DNA of 64,000 nucleotides, taken from positions 1 to 64,000 of the forward strand of contig NZ_CP042476.1 of NCBI RefSeq assembly GCF_007993795.1, given 5' to 3'. This DNA comes from Antarcticibacterium arcticum. Its GTDB lineage: Bacteria; Bacteroidota; Bacteroidia; Flavobacteriales; Flavobacteriaceae. The notes under the pieces were generated by a model that was not told the origin of the DNA, searched no databases, and saw only the letters and a list, made by a program, of their open reading frames with translations. This document shows positions 1 to 8,831 of this stretch, in pieces. Each line of letters opens with the position of its first letter. Position 1 is the stretch's first letter. A program made the translations under genes and the position numbers.

Positions 1-597
1 TCCCTTGATATTACCGCCTTTACCTGTGATAATGTAGGAGACAATGATGTGGTGCTTACGGTAACCGATGTTAATGGTAAACAAAGTACAGCCAATGCTG
101 TGGTAACCGTGGTTGATGATATTGCACCTACTGCTCTTGCTCAGAATGTGACTATCTACCTGGATGCTGATGGCAATGCTTCAACAACAGCAGCGGCTGT
201 GGATAATGGTTCCAGCGATAACTGTGGTGTTGCTAGTTTTTCCCTTGATATTACCGCCTTTACCTGTGATAATGTAGGAAACAATGATGTGGTGCTTACG
301 GTAACCGATGTTAATGGTAAACAAAGTACAGCCAATGCTGTGGTAACCGTGGTTGATGATATTGCACCTACTGCTCTTGCTCAGAATGTGACTATCTACC
401 TGGATGCTGATGGCAATGGTTCAACAACAGCAGCGGCTGTGGATAATGGTTCCAGCGATAACTGTGGTGTTGCCAGTCTTTCCCTTGATATTACCGCCTT
501 TACCTGTGATAATGTAGGAAACAATGATGTGGTGCTTACGGTAACCGATGTTAATGGTAAACAAAGTACAGCCAATGCTGTGGTAACCGTGGTTGAT
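1..597 (+). repeat. 240-bp tandem coding repeats (HYR-like, 80 aa)
   Basis: Units begin near 121 and 361, with a partial copy at the window start; the array hands over to the 246-bp family at about 598. Copies differ by only a few bases, for example gagac/gaaac at 38-42 versus 278-282. The same 80-aa module length recurs in the distant giant gene at 37819-38778. Confidence 0.9.
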
Positions 598-3500
598 GAT
601 ACCGATCCGGTAGTAGATGCTAAGTCTTCTGTGACTGTTACTTTGGATGCCAGCGGGGCAGGTTCACTTGCTGTAGCTGATGTCCTGAACAGTGCCAGTG
701 CAGATGCCTGTGGTATTGCCGGCGAGGTACTTAGCCGCACCAGCTTTGGCTGTACGGATGTAGGTACTTTTGATATCACATTAACTGTGAAGGATGCCAA
801 TAATAACGAGACAGTTGAAACCATCTCAGTAACCGTAGTAGATGATACCGATCCTGTAGTTGATGCTAAATCTTCTGTGACTGTTACTTTGGATGCCAGT
901 GGCGCAGGCTCACTTGCTGTAGCTGATGTCCTGAACAGTTCCAGTACAGATGCCTGTGGTATTGCCAGCGAGGTACTTAGCCGTACCAGCTTTGGCTGTT
1001 CCGATGTAGGTACTTTTGATATCACTTTGACTGTAAAGGATGCCAATGATAACGAGACAGTTGAAACCATCTCAGTAACTGTAGTAGATGATACCGATCC
1101 GGTAGTTGATGCTGTATCTTCGATCACTGTTACTTTGGACAATACTGGCGCAGGCTCACTTGCTGTAGCTGATGTTCTGAACAGTGCCAGTACAGATGCC
1201 TGTGGTATTGCCAGCGAGGTGCTTAGCCTTACCAGCTTTGGCTGTTCCGATGTAGGTACTTTTGATATCACTTTGACTGTAAAGGATGCCAATGATAACG
1301 AGACAGTTGAAACCATCTCAGTAACTGTAGTAGATGATACCGATCCGGTAGTTGATGCTGTATCTTCGATCACTGTTACTTTGGACAATACTGGCGCAGG
1401 CTCACTTGCTGTAGCTGATGTCCTGAACAGTGCCAGTGCAGATGCCTGTGGCATTGCCAGCGAGGTACTTAGCCGTACCAGCTTTGGCTGTTCCGATGTA
1501 GGTACTTTTGATATCACTTTGACTGTAAAGGATGCCAATGATAATGAAACAGTTGAAACCATCTCATTAACCGTAGTAGATGATACCGATCCGGTAGTTG
1601 ATGCTGTATCTTCGATCACTGTTACTTTGGACAATACTGGCGCAGGCTCACTTGCTGTAGCTGATGTCCTGAACAGTTCCAGTACAGATGCCTGTGGTAT
1701 TGCCAGCGAGGTACTTAGCCGTACCAGCTTTGGCTGTTCCGATGTAGGTACTTTTGATATCACTTTGACTGTAAAGGATGCCAATGATAACGAGACAGTT
1801 GAAACCATCTCAGTAACTGTAGTAGATGATACCGATCCGGTAGTTGATGCTGTATCTTCGATCACTGTTACTTTGGACAATACTGGCGCAGGCTCACTTG
1901 CTGTAGCTGATGTTCTGAACAGTGCCAGTACAGATGCCTGTGGAATTGCCAGCGAGGTGCTTAGCCTTACCAGCTTTGGCTGTTCCGATGTAGGTACTTT
2001 TGATATCACTTTGACTGTAAAGGATGCCAATGATAACGAGACAGTTGAAACCATCTCATTAACCGTAGTAGATGATACCGATCCGGTAGTTGATGCTGTA
2101 TCTTCGATCACTGTTACTTTGGACAATACTGGCGCAGGCTCACTTGCTGTAGCTGATGTCCTGAACAGTGCCAGTGCAGATGCCTGTGGCATTGCCAGCG
2201 AGGTACTTAGCCGTACCAGCTTTGGCTGTTCCGATGTAGGTACTTTTGATATCACTTTGACTGTAAAGGATGCCAATGATAATGAAACAGTTGAAACCAT
2301 CTCATTAACCGTAGTAGATGATACCGATCCGGTAGTTGATGCTGTATCTTCGATCATTGTTACTTTGGACAATACTGGCGCAGGCTCACTTGCTGTAGCT
2401 GATGTTCTGAACAGTGCCAGTGCAGATGCCTGTGGAATTGCCAGCGAGGTACTAAGCCGTACCAGCTTTGGATGTTCAGATGTAGGTACTTTTGATATCA
2501 CTTTAACTGTGACTGATTCCAATGGAAATAAAACTGAGAAGACTATATCAGTAACCGTAGTAGATGATACCGATCCGGTAGTTGATGCTGTATCTTCGAT
2601 CACTGTTACTTTGGACAATACTGGCGCAGGCTCACTTGCTGTAGCTGATGTCCTGAACAGTGCCAGTGCAGATGCCTGTGGCATTGCCAGCGAGGTACTT
2701 AGCCGTACCAGCTTTGGCTGTTCCGATGTAGGTACTTTTGATATCACTTTGACTGTAAAGGATGCCAATGATAATGAAACAGTGGAAACCATCTCATTAA
2801 CCGTAGTAGATGATACCGATCCGGTAGTTGATGCTGTATCTTCGATCATTGTTACTTTGGACAATACTGGCGCAGGCTCACTTGCTGTAGCTGATGTTCT
2901 GAACAGTGCCAGTGCAGATGCCTGTGGAATTGCCAGCGAGGTACTAAGCCGTACCAGCTTTGGATGTTCAGATGTAGGTACTTTTGATATCACTTTAACT
3001 GTGACTGATTCCAATGGAAATAAAACTGAGAAGACTATATCAGTAACCGTAGTAGATGATACCGATCCGGTAGTTGATGCTGTATCTTCGATCACTGTTA
3101 CTTTGGACAATACTGGCGCAGGCTCACTTGCTGTAGCTGATGTTTTGAACAGTGCCAGTACAGATGCCTGTGGAATTGCCAGCGAGGTACTAAGCCGTAC
3201 CAGCTTTGGATGTTCAGATGTAGGTTCTTTTGATATCACTTTAACTGTGACTGATTCCAATGGAAATAAAACTGAGAAGACTATATCAGTAACTGTTGAA
3301 GACACTACTGCACCAGTTGTGGATGCTGTATCTGCGATCACTGTTACTTTGGATGCCAGCGGAGCAGGCTCACTTTTAGTAGTTGATGTTCTGAGCAGTG
3401 CCAGTGCAGATGCCTGTGGAATTGCCCGCGAGGTACTAAGCCGTACCAGCTTTGGATGTTCGGATGTAGGTACTTTTGATATTACTTTAACTGTGACTGA

Positions 3501-4641
3501 TTCCAATGGAAATGAAACTGAGAAGACTATATCAGTAACTGTAATAAATGATGCTCCGGTTCTATCGGCGATTTCAGGACCGGATGGGCCACAACAGCAT
3601 ACGTCATCGATAACATTATCGGCAACCGTAACCGATGTAAATCCTGATTCAGCGCATTTCTATTTCAGTACAGATGGAGGAGATACTTTTGGAGAACCCA
3701 TACAGGTGTTAATTGATGATGATGGAAAAATTTCATATACCTTTACGCCTTCCGAAGCAGAAGTGTACCTTGTTAAATTAGAAGTTGTGGATGTATGTGG
3801 ACTAACTGCAACTGAAGAATTTAGATATGTAGTAATTTTCGATCCTAACGGTGGCTTTGTAACCGGTGGCGGCACAATTTGGTCACCTGCTGGAGCATAT
3901 AAAGATGATATGCTGCTTGAAGGACCGGCTAATTTTGGGTTCAATGCTAAATATAAGAATGGTAAAAACCTTACAAATGAGGTGGATGGAAGTACTAACT
4001 TCCAATTCAAAGCTGGTAACTTCCACTTTAAAAGTTCTTCTCATCAAAAAGAATCATTAATTGTTTCAGGTGGATTTAAGGCAACTTACAAAGGTGTTGG
4101 AACCGTAAATGGACAAGGTAATTATCAGTTTTTAGTAACTGTAATTGATGCCGAGGAGACATCTAACCATTCTACAGATTTATTTAGGATCAAAATATGG
4201 GATGGTAATAGAGTTGTTTATGATAACAATTTAGGTAATACAGAAGATAATGCAGATCCTTCTACTGCAATAACCGGTGGCTCCATTGTAATTCACAAAC
4301 CTAAAGGGAACAACAAAACTGCTGAAACTAGTGAAAAACCAACTTTAGCGGTGAGTGAAGAAGCATTGGTTGTTGAGATCCTGGAGAGTATGGCCGTTGC
4401 GCCAAACCCTGTGAGAACTGATGCAAAGGTGAGATTCAGCCTGCTTGAAGATGCTGCAGTTGTGCTAAGGGTGTATGACTTTAACGGCCGCGAAGTAGAC
4501 AGATTGTTCTCAGGAAACGTGAAAGCCAGCCAACAATACGAAGTTGAATTCCTACGTAAAAACCTTATGAGCGGGGTGTATATTCTTAAGTTAAGTACCG
4601 ATCGTGGAAATTCTTATGACAAACAAATAATTATTGAATAA
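1..4641 (+). CDS. Giant T9SS-secreted repeat adhesin, 5' end missing
   Basis: The reading frame is open from base 1, so the N-terminus and signal peptide lie upstream of the window; the first ATG in view (49) is internal. Visible are HYR/Ig-like repeats: 80-aa units to about 597, then twelve 82-aa units to about 3549, each with a conserved DACGI or DNCGV core and one further Cys. After a linker comes a non-repeated domain (about 3840-4320), then a C-terminal module (about 4380-4641) with APNPV, FNGREV and SGVYILKL motifs, typical of the T9SS type A sorting domain. The product should be carried across the outer membrane by the T9SS and fixed to or released from the surface. The repeats probably form an elongated stalk; the ligand is unknown. 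It ends in a clear terminator. The call as T9SS surface protein is firm, the adhesin role is inferred. Confidence 0.9.
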   Translation, partial: SLDITAFTCDNVGDNDVVLTVTDVNGKQSTANAVVTVVDDIAPTALAQNVTIYLDADGNASTTAAAVDNGSSDNCGVASFSLDITAFTCDNVGNNDVVLTVTDVNGKQSTANAVVTVVDDIAPTALAQNVTIYLDADGNGSTTAAAVDNGSSDNCGVASLSLDITAFTCDNVGNNDVVLTVTDVNGKQSTANAVVTVVDDTDPVVDAKSSVTVTLDASGAGSLAVADVLNSASADACGIAGEVLSRTSFGCTDVGTFDITLTVKDANNNETVETISVTVVDDTDPVVDAKSSVTVTLDASGAGSLAVADVLNSSSTDACGIASEVLSRTSFGCSDVGTFDITLTVKDANDNETVETISVTVVDDTDPVVDAVSSITVTLDNTGAGSLAVADVLNSASTDACGIASEVLSLTSFGCSDVGTFDITLTVKDANDNETVETISVTVVDDTDPVVDAVSSITVTLDNTGAGSLAVADVLNSASADACGIASEVLSRTSFGCSDVGTFDITLTVKDANDNETVETISLTVVDDTDPVVDAVSSITVTLDNTGAGSLAVADVLNSSSTDACGIASEVLSRTSFGCSDVGTFDITLTVKDANDNETVETISVTVVDDTDPVVDAVSSITVTLDNTGAGSLAVADVLNSASTDACGIASEVLSLTSFGCSDVGTFDITLTVKDANDNETVETISLTVVDDTDPVVDAVSSITVTLDNTGAGSLAVADVLNSASADACGIASEVLSRTSFGCSDVGTFDITLTVKDANDNETVETISLTVVDDTDPVVDAVSSIIVTLDNTGAGSLAVADVLNSASADACGIASEVLSRTSFGCSDVGTFDITLTVTDSNGNKTEKTISVTVVDDTDPVVDAVSSITVTLDNTGAGSLAVADVLNSASADACGIASEVLSRTSFGCSDVGTFDITLTVKDANDNETVETISLTVVDDTDPVVDAVSSIIVTLDNTGAGSLAVADVLNSASADACGIASEVLSRTSFGCSDVGTFDITLTVTDSNGNKTEKTISVTVVDDTDPVVDAVSSITVTLDNTGAGSLAVADVLNSASTDACGIASEVLSRTSFGCSDVGSFDITLTVTDSNGNKTEKTISVTVEDTTAPVVDAVSAITVTLDASGAGSLLVVDVLSSASADACGIAREVLSRTSFGCSDVGTFDITLTVTDSNGNETEKTISVTVINDAPVLSAISGPDGPQQHTSSITLSATVTDVNPDSAHFYFSTDGGDTFGEPIQVLIDDDGKISYTFTPSEAEVYLVKLEVVDVCGLTATEEFRYVVIFDPNGGFVTGGGTIWSPAGAYKDDMLLEGPANFGFNAKYKNGKNLTNEVDGSTNFQFKAGNFHFKSSSHQKESLIVSGGFKATYKGVGTVNGQGNYQFLVTVIDAEETSNHSTDLFRIKIWDGNRVVYDNNLGNTEDNADPSTAITGGSIVIHKPKGNNKTAETSEKPTLAVSEEALVVEILESMAVAPNPVRTDAKVRFSLLEDAAVVLRVYDFNGREVDRLFSGNVKASQQYEVEFLRKNLMSGVYILKLSTDRGNSYDKQIIIE
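598..3549 (+). repeat. Twelve 246-bp tandem coding repeats (82 aa each)
   Basis: Unit starts fall at about 601, 847, 1093, 1339, 1585, 1831, 2077, 2323, 2569, 2815, 3061 and 3307. Units 4, 7 and 9 are almost identical. The 492-bp pair 2077-2568 is repeated as 2569-3060 with a single base change that I can see (gtt to gtg, silent). Units 8, 10 and 11 share a different 3' half (TDSNGNKTEKTI), and the last unit is the most diverged. This is the pattern of recent, stepwise unequal crossing-over within the array. Confidence 0.95.
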
Positions 4642-4660
4642 CTAACTGACCCATTTAAAA

Positions 4661-4690
4661 ACAAAAGCTTCGGAATCCGGAGCTTTTGTT
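4661..4690 (+). terminator. Rho-independent terminator of the repeat adhesin gene
   Basis: A 13-bp stem (4661-4673 with 4677-4689, one G-T wobble) sits 20 bases after the adhesin stop. The 3' arm ends in TTTTGT and an AT-rich run. Confidence 0.8.
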
Positions 4691-4857
4691 ATTTATAGGC
4701 TTTAAATTAAATTTAGATTGTACGTTCTCTAATATATTGCCATTTTTACTGTGAAATTTTGATTTTATTAGGAATTAGAGTTAAACAAGAATTAAAAAAA
4801 ATTGAACTTTTATTTCTTCCATTAAATTTACACCGTATTAAAAACCAATTTCTATTT

Positions 4858-5220
4858 ATGACAACCTACTACAAGCAAGCCGAAATTAAAGCCTCCATGA
4901 AAAAACTGGTGGATAGTTATTTAGAAGATTGTAAGAAATGTGAGGAGCTTTCTCCGGATTTTATTGATCTTATCAAATATAATTTTCTGGCAAAGTTTGT
5001 GTGCTATAATAAATCTACCCAAACCATTGAAATTGGAATAGAACAAAATTCGAAAGAAGATGATTTCTATCCGCAAATATTGGTTTATAAATATAAGTTG
5101 AATTCCAATAAAAAGTGGCTCGACCGTTCTTTTAAAGACGGAATAAACGATATGGCATTTTATGGAAAATTGCTGAATAAAAGTAAAATGAACCAGGAAG
5201 CAGAAGTGGTTCTTATTTAA
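4858..5220 (+). CDS. Conserved-looking small protein of unknown function
   Basis: I do not recognise a family. The 120-aa product from the ATG at 4858 (MTTYYKQAEIK) is soluble, charged and without signal peptide or membrane segment. It has a short DCKKCEE segment near residue 20 and a mixed alpha/beta-looking remainder. The frame is open upstream to 4759, but that part encodes low-complexity Leu/Ile/Lys sequence and overlaps the likely promoter region, so I prefer 4858. It stands alone between two terminators, convergent with the YpdA-like gene. Codon use resembles the neighbours. It is probably a real gene, function unknown. Confidence 0.65.
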   Translation: MTTYYKQAEIKASMKKLVDSYLEDCKKCEELSPDFIDLIKYNFLAKFVCYNKSTQTIEIGIEQNSKEDDFYPQILVYKYKLNSNKKWLDRSFKDGINDMAFYGKLLNKSKMNQEAEVVLI

Positions 5221-5250
5221 TACAGAAAAATTAATTTCTGCCCTACCTTT

Positions 5251-5290
5251 AAAATGGATCTGAAATCCCCGGTTTTAGATCCATTTTTAT
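5251..5290. terminator. Bidirectional terminator between convergent genes
   Basis: A near-perfect 15-bp stem (about 5251-5265 with 5272-5286, one mismatch) has A-rich and T-rich flanks. It lies between the stop at 5220 (+) and the stop at 5304 (-), so it can serve both genes. Confidence 0.8.
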
Positions 5291-5303
5291 TTTTTAAACT
5301 TTG

Positions 5304-6281
5304 CTACCTGGAGAGGATATCTCTTATGATGATTCCCGCATGTACACGGGAATTTTCAATGAACCATTTGTGGGTTTCCATTCCGCCACAAATTACTCCG
5401 GCCAGATATATTCCGGGAATATTGGTTTCCATAGTTTCAGGATCGTACTTAGGTTTCAAAAGTTCATCGTCTGAAAGTTCAATTCCTATCGATTTCAAAA
5501 AAGCAAAATTTGGGCGGTAACCGGTTAAAAGCAAAACAAAATCATTTTGCAGTGTTATTTCTCCTTCCATAGTATTTAAAATGACTTCCTTTTCTTTTAT
5601 CTCTTTCAAAGATGTATTGAAATAAGTCTTAATGCTACCTTCTTCTATTCGGTTCACAATATCGGGTCGCACCCAGTATTTCACCCGTTCACCAATTTCG
5701 GGGCTTCGCACAATCATGGTAACTTCACCACCTTTACGGTAGATCTCCAGGGCGGCATCTACGGCCGAATTGCTGGCGCCTACAACTATTACCTTCTGCT
5801 TTGCATAGTAATGCGGATCATTATAATAATGTGCCACTTTGGGCAAATCCTCCCCCGGAATATTTAAATAATTGGGGATATCATAAAATCCGGTAGCGAT
5901 TACAACATTTTTCGAGGAATAGACTCCCTGTGTGGTGGTAACAGAATGCTCATTTTTTTTCGGGGTTTTAACCGAAAGCACCTTTTCAAAGAGGTTAATG
6001 TTAAGTTCATTGGAAGTTGCGATGCGCCGGTAATATTCCAGTGCTTCGGCCTTCCGTGGTTTCGGGTTGTTACTTATAAAAGGGATATTCTCCAGCTCCA
6101 GCTTATCTGAAGTTGAAAAAAAGGTCATGTTTGCCGGGTAATGGTACAAGGAATTTACCAGGCAACCTTTTTCCAGAATAAGGTAGTTAAGATTGTTTTT
6201 TTGAGCTTCCAGCCCACAGGCGATCCCAATGGGGCCGCCCCCAATAATTATAAGGTCGTATTGATTAGTTGGAATTGGCAA
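5304..6281 (-). CDS. ypdA: YpdA/Bdr-like bacillithiol-disulfide reductase (FAD/NADPH)
   Basis: The 325-aa flavoprotein has a GGGPIG FAD-binding loop at residues 14-19, a second dinucleotide motif (VVGASNSAVDAAL, about 165), and the family segments FFSTSDKL and GYRPNFAFLKSIGIEL. No CxxC redox pair of the thioredoxin-reductase type is present, as expected for YpdA. The Firmicute enzyme carries a Cys in the first loop (GGGPCG); here that position is Ile, and a Cys lies four residues later (Cys22). The only in-frame start is TTG at 6281, because a stop lies six codons upstream. It overlaps the end of rpe by 17 bases, implying co-transcription. The likely role is reduction of oxidised bacillithiol; the substrate is inferred from the family. 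Confidence 0.85.
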   Translation of the reverse strand: MPIPTNQYDLIIIGGGPIGIACGLEAQKNNLNYLILEKGCLVNSLYHYPANMTFFSTSDKLELENIPFISNNPKPRKAEALEYYRRIATSNELNINLFEKVLSVKTPKKNEHSVTTTQGVYSSKNVVIATGFYDIPNYLNIPGEDLPKVAHYYNDPHYYAKQKVIVVGASNSAVDAALEIYRKGGEVTMIVRSPEIGERVKYWVRPDIVNRIEEGSIKTYFNTSLKEIKEKEVILNTMEGEITLQNDFVLLLTGYRPNFAFLKSIGIELSDDELLKPKYDPETMETNIPGIYLAGVICGGMETHKWFIENSRVHAGIIIRDILSR

Positions 6282-6930
6282 GTTTTTTAAGTCCTTTTAT
6301 GGTTTCAGGTTGATCTGCTGCCTTAAATACATAACTCCCGGCCACAAGCACATCGGCCCCTGCCTTGACAAGTTCGGCCGCATTTTTATCGGTAACCCCA
6401 CCATCGATCTCGATCAAAGTTTTTGCTCCCTTCTTTTCGATCATCTTTTTTAACTGGCGTACCTTATCATATGTTGCTTCAATAAAGCTTTGGCCACCGT
6501 ATCCGGGATTCACACTCATAACACATACCAGGTCTATATCCTGAATAAGGTCCTTCAATAACTTAACATTTGTATGCGGATTAATAGCTACACCTGCCTT
6601 CATTCCTTCGGCCTTAATGGCCTGCAGGCTGCGGTGTAAATGGGTGCAGGCTTCATAATGTACGGTTAGGATATTCGCGCCAAGACTTGCAAATTCTTTT
6701 ATATACCTGTCCGGATCTACGATCATTAAATGAACATCTATGGTCTTGGTAGCATGCTTGCTAATAGCCTGCAAAACCGGCATACCAAATGATATGTTTG
6801 GTACAAAGACCCCGTCCATGATATCAATGTGAAACCAATCGGCTTCAGAGTTGTTGATCATTTCAATATCGCGTTGCAGGTTGGCAAAATCGGCAGCAAG
6901 AACAGATGGGGCAATAAGTTTGGTTGACAT
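6265..6930 (-). CDS. rpe: Ribulose-phosphate 3-epimerase
   Basis: The 221-aa product interconverts D-ribulose 5-phosphate and D-xylulose 5-phosphate in the pentose phosphate pathway (cytosolic TIM barrel). Diagnostic segments are APSVLAADF at the N-terminus, HIDIMDGVFVPNISFG (metal-binding His and catalytic Asp), DVHLMI, SVNPGYGGQSF, and IDGGV with GADVLVAGS (phosphate binding). Length matches the family. It starts at ATG 6930 and is followed with overlap by the YpdA-like gene. The pairing may be fortuitous or may join NADPH-producing metabolism to thiol reduction; the latter is inference. Confidence 0.97.
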   Translation of the reverse strand: MSTKLIAPSVLAADFANLQRDIEMINNSEADWFHIDIMDGVFVPNISFGMPVLQAISKHATKTIDVHLMIVDPDRYIKEFASLGANILTVHYEACTHLHRSLQAIKAEGMKAGVAINPHTNVKLLKDLIQDIDLVCVMSVNPGYGGQSFIEATYDKVRQLKKMIEKKGAKTLIEIDGGVTDKNAAELVKAGADVLVAGSYVFKAADQPETIKGLKKLANSN

Positions 6931-6971
6931 ACAAGTTTGTTTTCAGCGTAAAAATAAGAAGAATAAATCTA

Positions 6972-7379
6972 TTAACGGGTGTCAATAAAAACTTCCAGGA
7001 TCCTTTTGACCGTTTGTTGGGTTTGAGGATCAAGCCCTTCTACCTGTTCCATATATTCCTTTACCAGCTCGTAGTCGTATTTATTCCTGCTAGTCACTAT
7101 CTCTGCCTTAAAGCCGTCAAAGGCCCCCTGTTTCAAATCTTTTCCCAATACCTGTATGATATTATGGTGCCGGTTATCTTTTTGAATTTGATCAAATAGC
7201 TCCAGCACAAACTTTTTATCCCCTTCCAGGATCTGGAAAAAATTTCCTTCAGAATATAACAGCACTCCTCTTATGTCGTGGCTGTTATTGAAATTCGAGG
7301 TGTAATCCAGGAGGTTTTCAACTTCCGGTTTTTCTAAATCGGCCTTGGCAGTGCTCACATAGCAAATTGCGTATCTCAT
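6972..7379 (-). CDS. BLUF-domain blue-light sensor protein
   Basis: The 135-aa single-domain protein belongs to the BLUF (sensor of blue light using FAD) family. The photocycle residues appear intact: Tyr7 in the first strand (AICYVSTA), Asn31/Asn32 (NFNNSHDIRG) and Gln49 in GNFFQILEG, followed by the usual KDNRHHNI segment. The last 40 residues form a short helical cap and no effector domain is fused, so output must be through a partner. It lies 16 bases downstream of a frameshifted FAD oxidoreductase gene and an SDR gene on the same strand, suggesting one light/redox operon. FAD binding and light response are inferred from the conserved residues. Confidence 0.92.
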   Translation of the reverse strand: MRYAICYVSTAKADLEKPEVENLLDYTSNFNNSHDIRGVLLYSEGNFFQILEGDKKFVLELFDQIQKDNRHHNIIQVLGKDLKQGAFDGFKAEIVTSRNKYDYELVKEYMEQVEGLDPQTQQTVKRILEVFIDTR

Positions 7380-7395
7380 ATTCTTCTATTTAAAA

Positions 7396-8831
7396 TTAAT
7401 GGCTGAAATCTTGAAAATGGTCTTTTAAAACTTTTCTTGCAGCATTGTAACCACACATTCCGTGAACCCCGCCACCGGGTGGGGTAGAGGAGGAACAAAT
7501 GTATACGCGTTCATCTGGAGTGGAATAAGGTGAGATGCTTACAATTGGCCTTGTAAACAGCTGGGTGATATCTTGTTTGCCCCCGTTAATATCCCCGCCT
7601 ACAAGATTGGGATTCCAGGCTTCTAATTGAACCGTATTCATAGTTGATCTATCGAGAATGCAATTTTTAAACCCGGGCGCGGCCCGCTCTATTTGGTTTT
7701 CAACTATAGTGGTAAAATCCTTGATACTGCCGTTGGGTACATGAATATATGCCCAGGCGGTATATTTTCCTTCCGGAGCCCGGGAATCATCAAAATTGCT
7801 GTGTTGCGCTACTAATACATACGGCGTATCGGTCATTTTCTTGTTATGTATCTGTTCTTCAGATTGTTCAATTTCATCTTCAGTGAAACCAATATGAACA
7901 GTACCTGCCCTGCGGCATTTTTCACTCGTAAAGGGTATGGGTTGAGAAAGGGCCCAATCCATTTTAAAAACTCCTGCCCCATATTTATAAGAGCCCAAAC
8001 GCGATCTGTAAAGATCCGGAAAGTCCAATCCCTGGATCTTAAGCAATTGCTTTGGAGTTAGGTCAAAGAGATAAGCCCGGGAGGGGGAAGTTCTTCCAGG
8101 TGTTTAACACGCGTATTTAAATGTAGCTCCCCACCCAGAGATTTGTAATAGGATACCAGGGCATTGGTAAAATTCTGCGCTCCTCCTTTAGGGAAAGGCC
8201 ACCCATATTTGTGGGCCATGGTGGTGAGCACCAGGCCAAACGATGCGGAGGCAATATTGGTTAGGGGCAGGGTAGAGTGGGCTGCCGACCCATAGAAAAA
8301 GACACGGGTCTTCTCATTTTTAAAATAATGATTGGCCAGCATTTTTGCTGAAGGCAGCGCCTTCAATCCAAATTTCAGGAAATCTAGGGGATGCCCCGGA
8401 ATACCCAATGGGCCGAGCAGATCATCCTCGAGTTTATTCCAGTTCTTTACCAGCTCCTCAAATAGCGTAATATACGCATCACGGTCTTCTCCCAGCTGGG
8501 CAGCAGTGTCCTCAATATTTTGATAGCAGGCATATGCAGTGCCATCCTCAAAAGGATGCGCATACGGTATTTGGGGGAATATCCATTCCAACCCGTGCTC
8601 CTGGAGGGGAAGATCCCTGAAAAATGGGGAGGCATAACCCATAGGCAGTATTGCCGATCCCACATCATGCCGGTATCCCGGCAGGGTTTTCTCCTCGGTC
8701 CTCGTGGCACCTCCGGGGGTAGAAGCCTGTTCAAAAATAGCGGTTCTCAGCCCCTGTTGTTGCAAATAAATAGCGGCTGCGAGACCATTGGACCCGCTGC
8801 CGGTTATAATAGCATCATACTTTTTCTCCAT
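7396..8831 (-). pseudogene. Phytoene-dehydrogenase-like FAD oxidoreductase, one frameshift
   Basis: Two frames together encode one protein. The N-terminal part (8831-8058) has GSGSNGLAAAIYL and PGGATRTEE, the Rossmann FAD motif and its follow-on as in CrtI-like amine oxidases. The C-terminal part (8046-7396) continues with FDLTPKQLL-type sequence and ends with YICSSSTPPGGGVHGMCG, the conserved FAD-binding C-terminus. The frames meet at the C/G-rich tract 8076-8087. Adding one base there gives ELPPxRAYLFDLTP and a 478-aa protein of normal length, so the gene is exactly one base short. It may be a decayed gene, a slippage allele or a sequence error. Its start overlaps the upstream SDR stop by one base (TAATG). 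The substrate is unknown; carotenoid desaturation is not implied. Confidence 0.85.

Noticed and set aside
396..3506. Uninterrupted 1036-codon frame on the minus strand opposite the repeat adhesin.
   Set aside because: It is the antisense of 246-bp tandem repeats: one stop-free unit repeated gives a stop-free array. The product is a Ser/Thr/Val-rich repeat with no signal or fold, and the plus frame continues into a proper sorting domain.
598..3549. Regular repeats that could suggest a CRISPR or satellite array.
   Set aside because: Units are 246 bp with no short repeat/spacer pattern and are wholly coding in frame; no cas genes are present.
8058..8831. N-terminal half of the FAD oxidoreductase as a short independent protein.
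   Set aside because: It lacks the C-terminal FAD and substrate part, which follows directly in another frame; one base restores a normal 478-aa protein.
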